NCBI GenBank assembly: GCA_027297085.1
Contig: JAPUIL010000390.1
Location: forward strand, 1-6,361
Reading direction: 5' to 3'
Source: Verrucomicrobiota bacterium
GTDB taxonomy: Bacteria > Verrucomicrobiota > Verrucomicrobiia > Opitutales > UBA2995
Length of the DNA: 6,361 bases
Each line of letters begins with the position of its first letter. The first letter of the stretch is position 1. Under the pieces are notes generated by a model, which saw nothing but the letters and a program-made list of their open reading frames with translations, was not told the DNA's origin and searched no databases. Both the position numbers and the translations under genes were made by a program. Below, one piece after another: positions 1 to 6,328 of this stretch.

Positions 1-443
1 ACGGGCATATGGCCTACTCGGGAAACTACGCCAATCAGGTGGTGGCCTTCGATGTAGAACTGGGAATGATCGCCTGGGTATATGAGGACAAAAATTTGCC
101 CTTTTTCAGTTCTCCCGGCATGAGCGACAAACTTTTGTTCATAGGTTCCCGGGACAAGAACCTGCACGCTATTGACCAGGAGACAGGAGAGGCGGCCTGG
201 AAATTTCCCACCGGAGCCCGTGTGGAAAGTTCGCCCATCGTATTTAAAGATGGTGTGGTAGCAGGCTCCAGCGATGGTCGGCTCTATGCCTTAAGTCTCG
301 ACACTGGCACCGAAATCTGGAGGCTCGATCTCGGTGAGGGGCTTGTTGCTTCCCCGGCTTACGGGTATGGCACGCTCGTCATTGGCGGAGAAGATGGAAC
401 TGTTTTTGCCCTGAGAGAGTCCACTAACCCCGCTGTTCAGTAA
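1..443 (+). CDS. PQQ-type beta-propeller repeat protein, C-terminal fragment (5' end outside window)
   Basis: The reading frame is open from base 3 to the TAA at 441-443, and there is no reason to take the ATG at base 9 as the true start, because the protein begins in the middle of a propeller blade. The visible ~146 residues hold about three and a half repeats of the PQQ/BamB-like type, each ending in a strand with an A-[FILS]-[DS]-x-x-[TL]-G-x-x-x-W core: VAFDVELGMIAW, LHAIDQETGEAAW, LYALSLDTGTEIW and a final incomplete VFALRE. Known family members form beta-propellers that act as scaffolds (BamB), quinoprotein dehydrogenases or predicted periplasmic binding proteins. Which of these applies cannot be decided from the fragment, and any signal peptide lies upstream. 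It ends 23 bases before the radical SAM gene, so the two are probably co-transcribed. Confidence 0.85.
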   Translation, partial: GHMAYSGNYANQVVAFDVELGMIAWVYEDKNLPFFSSPGMSDKLLFIGSRDKNLHAIDQETGEAAWKFPTGARVESSPIVFKDGVVAGSSDGRLYALSLDTGTEIWRLDLGEGLVASPAYGYGTLVIGGEDGTVFALRESTNPAVQ

Positions 444-466
444 ATTACACCTTTACTCAATTCATC

Positions 467-1801
467 ATGGAAACCAATCCCGCAGAAGCATCCCAAAGCG
501 CCAAAACATCTACGCGCGCTGGAAACTATTTTATTTCCAACTATCCGCCCTTTTCCTTCTGGTCCGAAGATCAAAGAGTAGAAGTGGAAATAGCACTCAA
601 TTCGGAGCCCGCTCCCGATGCCAAGTTGGGGCTGTATCATCACATCCCCTTCTGTCGTAAACGCTGCCACTTCTGTTATTTCCGAGTTTATACGGATAAA
701 AATGCCAGGCAGATCCAGGAGTACCTGGATGGAACCATAGCCGAGCTGAAGGCGATGGCCGAGCGCCCTCTCATCCGGGGACGGAAGCTGCACTTTGTAT
801 ATTTCGGCGGAGGAACTCCATCGTATCTTTCTGCGAAGCAGCTGCATGAATTAACTGATCAATTGAAGGCCATCTTAGCTTGGGATGAAGCCGAAGAAGT
901 AGCTTTCGAATGTGAGCCCGGCACTTTGAATCCCAGCAAACTGACCGCAGTCAAAGACATTGGTGTCACCCGCCTGAGCTTGGGGGTGGAAAACTTCGAC
1001 GACCATATATTGCAAATCAATGGCCGGGCTCACCGTGCACCGGAAGTCTACCGTGCTTATGAACGGGCACTGGCTGAGAATTTCGACCAGATCAATATCG
1101 ATCTCATTGCCGGGATGCTCGAGGAAACCGAAGAAAACTGGCAACGAAACATCGAGCAGACCATCAAAATGATGCCGGATAGTGTGACCATCTACCAGAT
1201 GGAGATTCCGTACAACACCGGTATTTACAAAGAGATGAAAGCCAGCGGGAAACTGGTTGCACCTGTGGCTGATTGGGAGACAAAACGCCGCTGGGTGAAA
1301 GAAGCTTTTGCAGCTCTGGAAAGTGTCGGTTACACGATCGCCAGTGGTTACACCGCGGTTAAGAACCCGGAAAAAACCAAGTTCATTTACCGGGACGAAC
1401 TTTGGAGTGGGGCCGACCTCATTGGTCTAGGTGTTGCTTCCTTTTCTCACGCCGCCGGAGTGCATTACCAGAACTTCACAGAAATCGAACCCTACCAAGA
1501 ATCGATAGCAGCTGGTGAACTGCCTTTAAAGCGTGCCTTCCGCACCAACGAAGAAGAGCGTATGATCCGTGAGTTTATTCTGCAGATGAAACTTGGAAAA
1601 GTGGAACTCGGCTACTTCTCCGATAAATTCGGCGTGGATATACATGAGCACTTCGCGGACCAACTATCCAACCTTGCCGATGAGGAGTTACTCAGCGTAG
1701 AGGATGGATTCGTCATTCTCAACCGCGACGGCCTGCTCTGTGTGGATAATCTTCTTCACGACTTTTTTCTGCAAGAGCACCGGACCTCTCAGATCGTTTA
1801 A
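467..1801 (+). CDS. HemN/HemW-like radical SAM protein (coproporphyrinogen III oxidase-like family)
   Basis: This 444-residue protein has a radical SAM core. The sequence HIPFCRKRCHFCYF gives the CxxxCxxC 4Fe-4S motif at C63, C67 and C70, followed by Y71-F72. The SAM-binding GGGTPS lies at 114-119, and the SLGVENFDD and INIDLIAGM segments around 171-216 are typical of the HemN/HemW family. A C-terminal HemN-type domain runs from about 360 to 440. Position 71 is Tyr and position 72 is Phe, so the extra Cys of true HemN (CxxxCxxCxC) is missing, as in HemW. The HNxxYW heme-binding motif of HemW is also missing: the aligned stretch at 308-313 reads YRDELW. The protein may therefore be a diverged HemW/HutW-type protein, or a HemN-like class C methylase or cyclopropanase of a biosynthetic pathway. 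The substrate is unknown. The ATG at 467 has no Shine-Dalgarno; the N-terminal ~50 residues are an extension before the core. The next gene starts 24 bases downstream. Confidence 0.87.
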   Translation: METNPAEASQSAKTSTRAGNYFISNYPPFSFWSEDQRVEVEIALNSEPAPDAKLGLYHHIPFCRKRCHFCYFRVYTDKNARQIQEYLDGTIAELKAMAERPLIRGRKLHFVYFGGGTPSYLSAKQLHELTDQLKAILAWDEAEEVAFECEPGTLNPSKLTAVKDIGVTRLSLGVENFDDHILQINGRAHRAPEVYRAYERALAENFDQINIDLIAGMLEETEENWQRNIEQTIKMMPDSVTIYQMEIPYNTGIYKEMKASGKLVAPVADWETKRRWVKEAFAALESVGYTIASGYTAVKNPEKTKFIYRDELWSGADLIGLGVASFSHAAGVHYQNFTEIEPYQESIAAGELPLKRAFRTNEEERMIREFILQMKLGKVELGYFSDKFGVDIHEHFADQLSNLADEELLSVEDGFVILNRDGLLCVDNLLHDFFLQEHRTSQIV

Positions 1802-1825
1802 CTTAGCCTTTCCCGATTGTGCTTT

Positions 1826-2386
1826 ATGGCTGAAACGATTGTACAAAACATGCCCGAAGAATTGCGGGATTTCCTCGACCATGCGTGTAGTTTGTCCCTC
1901 TCATCCTTTGAGTTGCTGCCACCTGAGGAAATGCCGCAACCTCAACGCGAATTATTGACACATTCCGTGGATATGACTTCGACTCTGGCGGATTTTCACG
2001 AGAGTGCCCTGCAGGTAGATCTTCTTCAAAAGAAGGCCCTTAAAGATGTCTATATTCGGGAAGTTTATTTGCGGACCATTTATTCAGAGGAGATTGTGGA
2101 GTATGGGGTCATTGCCATTGTCCTCGGAAGTTTCGAACCTGAACAGCGCAAGGTTATTGAAGAGGCTAAGGAACCACTGGGCGGATTGTTGCATCAGTTC
2201 AAAATTGAATTCAAAAGTGCCCCAATCTGTTTTTTTAGCCTGGCCGAGGGTGCGGTTACCCAGAATCCGGTAGCCGGTTTCGGTAATGAAAAATACTACG
2301 GCCGGTTTAACAGACTGTCCAAGCCGAATGATCAAACACTGGCCTGGATCATGGAAATTCTGCCCGGAAATTACTCAGACACTTAA
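1826..2386 (+). CDS. chorismate-lyase-like protein (UbiC / UTRA-fold family), probable hydroxybenzoate-forming enzyme
   Basis: A protein of 186 residues from the ATG at 1826; an in-frame TTG at 1817 would add only three residues (MCF) and is less likely. Compared from memory with E. coli UbiC, the whole fold can be followed. The LLTHSVDMTSTLADF stretch at 44-57 matches the UbiC LLLEDSMTKRFE region. REVYL at 78-82 carries R78, equivalent to catalytic Arg76. EPLGGLL at 116-122 matches TPLGRYL. YYGRFNRLS at 157-165 matches GRRSRL. A final IMEILP holds E177, equivalent to Glu155. UbiC cleaves chorismate to 4-hydroxybenzoate and pyruvate. The second UbiC arginine (in AGRTVVP) has no counterpart: the aligned stretch is VEYGVIAIV, so the product or rate may differ. 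There is no signal peptide, so the protein is cytoplasmic. Lying between the radical SAM and halogenase-like genes, it could supply an aromatic starter. The assignment rests on motif order, not on a database search. Confidence 0.72.
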   Translation: MAETIVQNMPEELRDFLDHACSLSLSSFELLPPEEMPQPQRELLTHSVDMTSTLADFHESALQVDLLQKKALKDVYIREVYLRTIYSEEIVEYGVIAIVLGSFEPEQRKVIEEAKEPLGGLLHQFKIEFKSAPICFFSLAEGAVTQNPVAGFGNEKYYGRFNRLSKPNDQTLAWIMEILPGNYSDT

Positions 2387-2396
2387 GGGTGGTCCC

Positions 2397-2425
2397 TTGA
2401 CAATTTTAACGCAAAAAAGTATCCA
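2397..2425 (+). promoter_or_regulatory. candidate sigma70-type promoter inside the gene cluster
   Basis: A perfect -35 hexamer TTGACA (2397-2402) is followed after exactly 17 bases by TATCCA (2420-2425), which matches the -10 consensus only in its first three bases. It lies in the 45-base gap before the halogenase-like gene, the widest gap among the first six genes. A start about seven bases downstream of the -10 would fall on or next to the ATG at 2432, giving a leaderless message. The weak -10 makes this tentative. Confidence 0.33.
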
Positions 2426-2431
2426 CGGATA

Positions 2432-3706
2432 ATGTCGTATCCAAAAGATGTAGACGTTTTAATAATCGGTGGCGGCCCCGCCGGTTCGACCGCCGGAGCT
2501 CTACTCGCGGAAAAAGGATGGAAGGTGCTGATCCTGGAGAAGGAGAAATTTCCCCGTTACCATGTGGGCGAGTCACTCATGCCGTATTGCTATTTCACCT
2601 TCGAGCGTCTCGGTGTTTTGGAGAAGATCAAGGAGATGGCCTGGACCGAGAAACACAGTGTGCAATTCGTAGGCCGTAACGGTAAGGTCTCCACGCCCTT
2701 TTATTTCTCCCAGCATTTTGATCACCCGGCTTCAACCACCTGGCAGGTCAAGCGGGCCGACTTCGATAAGATGCTCCTGGACAATGCACGGGAAAAGGGA
2801 GCTACCGCTTTGGAAGAAACAACGGTCACTGAAATCATCACCAACGAGGCTGGTGCAGTTACCGGGGTGAAGGCTCAGTCAGTAGATAGTGAAGTACATG
2901 AAATTAATTCGCGGGTCGTGCTCGACGGTTCCGGCCGCGATGCGCTTTTCCTGCGAAAGACCAGCTCACGGAAGCGTGACCCCATGCTGAACAAGATTTC
3001 CATCTGGACCCTGTTTAAGGGGGCAAAACGTGATCCCGGTTTGGATGAAGGATCAACCACAATCGCTTACCTGGATGGCAAGGGTTGGTTCTGGAACATT
3101 CCTATGGCTGATGATATTGTAAGCTCGGGAATCGTGGCTGATCGGGAGTACCTTTACCGGGATACTCGCGACCCGAAAGAGATTTTTGAGCGGGAAATCA
3201 AATACAATCCCTGGATCGAGGATCACTTGAAGAGCGGTGAACAGTTTGGCGAGTACTGGGTGACGGGCGAATACTCATACCGCGGTGAGCATTGCGCCAC
3301 CGATGGATTGGTGTTGATTGGCGATGCTTTTGCCTTCCTGGATCCGGTGTTTTCATCGGGCGTATTCCTCGCTGTGAAATCTGCGGAAATGGCTGCCGAC
3401 GCCGTGGACGTAGCTCTGCTGGAGGATGGAGTTGTGATGGCCAAGGATTTTGAAGATTATGGGGAACGGCTCTGCCAGGCCATTGAGATTATGCGCAAGT
3501 TGGTCTATGCCTTTTATGATGAGCGTTTCAGTTTCGCCCGAATCAGACCGGCGAACATGCATTTGCGCGGTACGTTGACGGATTGTCTGATTGGCAACCT
3601 GTTCGATCGTGATTATTCGGAGCTCTTGGCGGCCATGAAAGATTTTGCAAAATTGCCCGAATCCTTATCTTATGGTCGTGCAAAGGTAACACCTGCCGCC
3701 TGCTAA
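2432..3706 (+). CDS. flavin-dependent halogenase-like FAD oxidoreductase
   Basis: A 424-residue flavoprotein of the tryptophan-halogenase/FAD monooxygenase superfamily. The N-terminal dinucleotide-binding motif is GGGPAG at 13-18, with acidic E36 ending the second strand (VLILEKEKFPR). FPRYHVGESLMP at 40-51 is the conserved segment after it. GWFWNIP at 218-224 contains the WxWxIP signature (W219, W221, I223, P224) used to recognise flavin-dependent halogenases. GDAFAFLDPVFSSG at 297-310 is the second FAD motif and also fits the halogenase FxxPxxSxG pattern (F302, P305, S308, G310). K74 in WTEKHSVQF is a candidate for the lysine that holds hypohalous acid. Known halogenases need FADH2 from a separate flavin reductase, and none is seen here. 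Related dehydrogenases and reductases share much of this architecture, so an oxidative or reductive role on an aromatic or acyl-carrier-bound substrate remains possible. The start is ATG with no good ribosome binding site. Confidence 0.82.
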   Translation: MSYPKDVDVLIIGGGPAGSTAGALLAEKGWKVLILEKEKFPRYHVGESLMPYCYFTFERLGVLEKIKEMAWTEKHSVQFVGRNGKVSTPFYFSQHFDHPASTTWQVKRADFDKMLLDNAREKGATALEETTVTEIITNEAGAVTGVKAQSVDSEVHEINSRVVLDGSGRDALFLRKTSSRKRDPMLNKISIWTLFKGAKRDPGLDEGSTTIAYLDGKGWFWNIPMADDIVSSGIVADREYLYRDTRDPKEIFEREIKYNPWIEDHLKSGEQFGEYWVTGEYSYRGEHCATDGLVLIGDAFAFLDPVFSSGVFLAVKSAEMAADAVDVALLEDGVVMAKDFEDYGERLCQAIEIMRKLVYAFYDERFSFARIRPANMHLRGTLTDCLIGNLFDRDYSELLAAMKDFAKLPESLSYGRAKVTPAAC

Positions 3707-3743
3707 TCCTTACTTTGACGGGCGCCAGGGCACCTTCATATCC

Positions 3744-5060
3744 GTGAAACTTACCTTCTTAACCCCGGGCACTGGCAGTTATTACTGTGGCGCCTGCATG
3801 CGTGATAACGCCCTGGCAATTGAGCTGCACAAGGCTGGTGAAGAGGTGACGATACTGCCTATGTATCTCCCGCTCATGTTGGATGAAGAACCTTTGCCGG
3901 GTTTGGACAATACCGAGGTGTTTTTTGGCGGCATCAACATGTATCTTCAGCATAAACTTTCATTTTTTCGGAAGACTCCAGCGTTTATAGACAAAATGCT
4001 GAATTCGACCGGATTGCTTCGCTGGGCAGCCCGGCACAGTCACATGACCTCCGCCACCGACCATGGGCAAATGTGTTTGGAAATGTTGGAAATTGAGGGC
4101 AGTGGATTCAGAAAAGAATTTGAAAAACTCCTGGTCTGGTTGGAGGAAGTGGGGAAACCCGATGTAGTGTGTCTGTCCACTGCGCTGCAGGCCGGATTAG
4201 CCGATGAGATCAAAGCGCGTTTGGGTATTCCTATAATCCTCTTCTTTCAGGGAGAAGCTTCCTTCCTTGATAGTTTGCCAGAATCGTATCGAAGCAGGTG
4301 TTGGTCGCGTATGAGGCACAGATTAAAATCGGCAGACTTACTAGTCTCCCCCAGCCAATTCTATAGTGCCTATATGGAGGAACGCCTTGGTTTTTCAAAT
4401 GGCTCGATCGTGGTCATGCCCAATGGCATAAAGATGGATGGGTATGCGGCTGCGGCGAATCCTCCAAAGTACCCAACCATTGGGTTCCTGGCGCGCATGT
4501 GCAGGGAAAAGGGATTGGAAGTGCTCGTCGACGGATTTATTCATTTAAGGACCAGGTTAGGCGATAAGAGTGCACGCCTAAGAATTGCAGGCGCCATGAC
4601 GGCCGGGGATATTCATCTAGTCAAAGCCTTGAAAAAGCGTCTCGCTGACGCAGGTTTGCAAGATGTTGTGGAATGGTTGCCCAACCTGTCGCGTGATGAG
4701 AAAATAGATTTTTTACAAAGCTTGTCTCTCTTTTCAGTACCGGCAACTTATCCTGAAGCATTCGGATTGTATCTTGTAGAAGCGATTGCATGTGGAGTGC
4801 CCGTAGTTCAACCAGCAACTGCTTCCTTTACTGAGATCGTTGAGACGACGGGTGGAGGAGTTTGTGTGCCTGATATTGATTCAACGTCTCTAGCTGAATC
4901 CTGGCATTCGCTCCTGGGCGAACCGGAGAAAATGAAAGTCATGAGTGAAACTGGTCGTCGGCAGGTAGATGCCCATTACAGTGCGCAACACATGAGCCGA
5001 AAGTTTCTTGAATTGACCCGAACGCTCCCTGGAACGACAAAAGATATTACGCATTCCTGA
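3744..5060 (+). CDS. GT4-family glycosyltransferase (GT-B fold)
   Basis: A 438-residue retaining GT-B glycosyltransferase. The start is GTG at 3744, chosen because KLTFLTPGTGSYYCGACMRDNALA is the usual N-terminus of this GT4 subgroup: first strand, glycine loop and a C-G-x-C-x-R-D-N signature at 15-22. The acceptor half runs to about residue 225 (VVMPNGIKMD is the hinge). The donor half begins with GFLARMCREKGLE at 247-259, whose R251 and K256 are in the position of the GT4 phosphate-binding pair. The EX7E motif is PEAFGLYLVEA, with E338 and E346. A later GGGVCVPDIDSTSLAE segment matches the family C-terminus. No membrane segment is visible; the enzyme is cytosolic or peripheral. Sugar donor and acceptor cannot be told from sequence. 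It starts 37 bases after the halogenase-like gene and ends one base before the thioesterase ATG, so it probably glycosylates the product of this cluster or a related envelope lipid. Confidence 0.88.
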   Translation: MKLTFLTPGTGSYYCGACMRDNALAIELHKAGEEVTILPMYLPLMLDEEPLPGLDNTEVFFGGINMYLQHKLSFFRKTPAFIDKMLNSTGLLRWAARHSHMTSATDHGQMCLEMLEIEGSGFRKEFEKLLVWLEEVGKPDVVCLSTALQAGLADEIKARLGIPIILFFQGEASFLDSLPESYRSRCWSRMRHRLKSADLLVSPSQFYSAYMEERLGFSNGSIVVMPNGIKMDGYAAAANPPKYPTIGFLARMCREKGLEVLVDGFIHLRTRLGDKSARLRIAGAMTAGDIHLVKALKKRLADAGLQDVVEWLPNLSRDEKIDFLQSLSLFSVPATYPEAFGLYLVEAIACGVPVVQPATASFTEIVETTGGGVCVPDIDSTSLAESWHSLLGEPEKMKVMSETGRRQVDAHYSAQHMSRKFLELTRTLPGTTKDITHS

Positions 5061-5061
5061 T

Positions 5062-5520
5062 ATGGACATACCTGAACAATTTCATTTTGAATATTTGAGA
5101 CGTGTTGAGTTTTCGGATACAGACATGGCGGGTATTATACACTTTGCCAATTATTTCCGTTACGTGGAATCAGCGGAGCATGCTTTCTGGCGTTCGTTAG
5201 GGCGGTCGATTCATTCCGGAAAGGGTGAGGATCAACACGGCTGGCCTCGGCTCAATGTTTCCTGCAGTTTCTTCAAACCAACACGCTTTGAGCAACTCCT
5301 CAAGATACGACTTCACATACAAGAGGTAAGGAACACTACCATTTGTTACGGATTCTATGTGTTCGACGATCAGGAACCCGAGCCCGCATTGGTCGCTGCC
5401 GGTGAGATGACCATTATCCATGTGGCGCTTAAACCAAACTCCGGCAATTTGGAGAAAGCTCCCATCCCGGATGATTTGAGGGATCAATTGAATAAGGTGA
5501 TTGCTCCTGCGTCTAACTAA
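5062..5520 (+). CDS. hotdog-fold acyl-CoA/ACP thioesterase, 4HBT/YbgC family
   Basis: This 152-residue protein has the length of a single hotdog domain. The catalytic block is FSDTDMAGIIHFANYFRYVESAEHAF at 17-42; D21 corresponds to the catalytic Asp of 4-hydroxybenzoyl-CoA thioesterase (DxxGIVxxxxYxxYxE pattern). The later strands include FFKPTRFEQLLKIRLHIQEV (70-89) and AAGEMTIIHVAL (112-123), as in YbgC/FadM proteins. The family hydrolyses acyl-CoA or acyl-ACP thioesters in the cytoplasm. Members occur both in general metabolism and in aromatic and polyene biosynthesis loci, so the substrate could be an aryl or fatty acyl thioester. The ATG follows the glycosyltransferase stop codon after a single base and has no Shine-Dalgarno, which points to translational coupling. 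No C-terminal extension or fusion is seen. Confidence 0.88.
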   Translation: MDIPEQFHFEYLRRVEFSDTDMAGIIHFANYFRYVESAEHAFWRSLGRSIHSGKGEDQHGWPRLNVSCSFFKPTRFEQLLKIRLHIQEVRNTTICYGFYVFDDQEPEPALVAAGEMTIIHVALKPNSGNLEKAPIPDDLRDQLNKVIAPASN

Positions 5521-5561
5521 ACCAATTGCTACTTCCTTTCAATAAAAACACCATTTGAGTA

Positions 5562-6254
5562 ATGCAATCTTTTCGCCAATTCCTCATCCCATTTGCAGTA
5601 TCCTCTCTCGTTGCGGTACAAGCAGCCTGTCAGCCTCTCAATACTCAAAACGAAGAAGTCGAAACTACCGCCCAAATGAATGTGGATCCCGTTCAAGTAG
5701 AATCAAAAGATGGGCTAAAGCGTGCGTATTTTGCCAGCGGTTGTTTTTGGTGTGTAGAGGCTGTTTACGAAAGTGTCAGGGGTGTGAAAGAATCCATCTC
5801 CGGGTACAGCGGCGGGCATACCAAAAACCCAACCTACGAAGCCAGCAACACCGGTAGAACAGGCCATGCCGAAGCTGTCGAAGTGATTTACGCTCCCGAG
5901 GTCGTTAGTTTTAGTCAGCTGGTCGATGTTTATTTCGGTTCGCAAAACATCACACAGGTGAATGGCCAGGGTCCGGACCGGGGTTCCCAATACCGGTCCA
6001 TCCTTTTTTATCAGAATGAAGACGAAAAAAGTATCATCACTGAAAAAATAGACGCCCTGAATAAAGAGTTGGGCGGTGCCAAGGTAGCTGCGGAAGTAAT
6101 GCCTTTCCAAAAATTTTGGTTAGGTGAGGACTACCACCAGGATTATGAGAAAAAACATCCGAACAACCCCTACATTCGAGGTGTTTCCATCCCACGCTTG
6201 AAACGGTTCCAAGCCAAGTTTCCAGAATTGCTGAAAGAAAGTGCGTCGCACTAG
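5562..6254 (+). CDS. msrA: peptide-methionine (S)-S-oxide reductase MsrA, exported form
   Basis: A 230-residue protein that reduces the S-epimer of methionine sulfoxide in proteins. GCFWCVEAVYE at 60-70 holds catalytic C61. GHAEAVEV at 101-108 has the conserved Glu (E104), GPDRGSQYRS at 137-146 the conserved Asp and Tyr, and EDYHQDY at 189-195 completes the active site. The first ~22 residues form a signal peptide (hydrophobic stretch LIPFAVSSLVAV) ending VQAAC. C23 could be a lipidated cysteine, but Gln at -3 does not fit a strict lipobox, so cleavage by signal peptidase I after VQA is an alternative. A Glu/Thr/Gln-rich linker (24-50) follows. The usual C-terminal KNPxGYC resolving cysteine is absent: the end is KKHPNNPYIRGVSIPRLKRF and then a short tail, leaving only C61 and C64 in the mature domain. 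It lies 41 bases after the thioesterase, without a clear promoter, and probably acts in envelope repair rather than in the cluster's pathway. Confidence 0.95.
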   Translation: MQSFRQFLIPFAVSSLVAVQAACQPLNTQNEEVETTAQMNVDPVQVESKDGLKRAYFASGCFWCVEAVYESVRGVKESISGYSGGHTKNPTYEASNTGRTGHAEAVEVIYAPEVVSFSQLVDVYFGSQNITQVNGQGPDRGSQYRSILFYQNEDEKSIITEKIDALNKELGGAKVAAEVMPFQKFWLGEDYHQDYEKKHPNNPYIRGVSIPRLKRFQAKFPELLKESASH

Positions 6255-6311
6255 CCTGAATTTCCTCGAGGTAGGGCTTGTGTTGGTGTCGTCACTTGGT
6301 TCCTCGAAACA

Positions 6312-6328
6312 CCGAACGAGCCGTTTGG
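6312..6328. repeat. small inverted repeat (hairpin) downstream of msrA
   Basis: CCGAACG and CGTTTGG pair over seven positions (one G-T wobble) around a three-base AGC loop. No T-run follows, so it is not a standard intrinsic terminator. The surrounding 107 bases after msrA hold no gene I recognise. They also contain the octamer TTCCTCGA twice (6262-6269 and 6300-6307) in direct orientation. Confidence 0.4.

Noticed and set aside
9..443. The ATG at base 9 as the start of a complete 144-residue protein
   Set aside because: The frame is open to the window edge and the protein would begin inside a propeller blade without a signal peptide.
437..847. 136-codon open frame on the - strand
   Set aside because: It is antisense to the N-terminal part of the radical SAM gene, including the CxxxCxxC region; its translation has no family features.
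1817..1825. TTG start nine bases upstream of the chorismate-lyase-like ATG
   Set aside because: It would add only M-C-F, has no ribosome binding site, and the ATG at 1826 starts a normal N-terminus (MAETIVQ).
2432..3706. UbiH-type ubiquinone hydroxylase, suggested by the nearby UbiC-like gene
   Set aside because: The WxWxIP and FxxPxxSxG motifs and the HVGESLMP segment fit the halogenase group rather than UbiH/Coq6, and no other ubiquinone gene is present.
3707..3743. GGGCGCCAGGGCACC in the gap before the glycosyltransferase as a terminator
   Set aside because: GGCGCC is only a short palindrome without a stem of useful length, and no T-run follows.
5521..5561. Promoter or terminator between the thioesterase gene and msrA
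   Set aside because: The gap is A/T-rich, but no -35/-10 pair with acceptable spacing and no hairpin could be found.
5715..6110. 131-codon open frame on the - strand
   Set aside because: It lies wholly antisense to MsrA, whose active-site motifs are intact, and its translation shows no recognisable domain.
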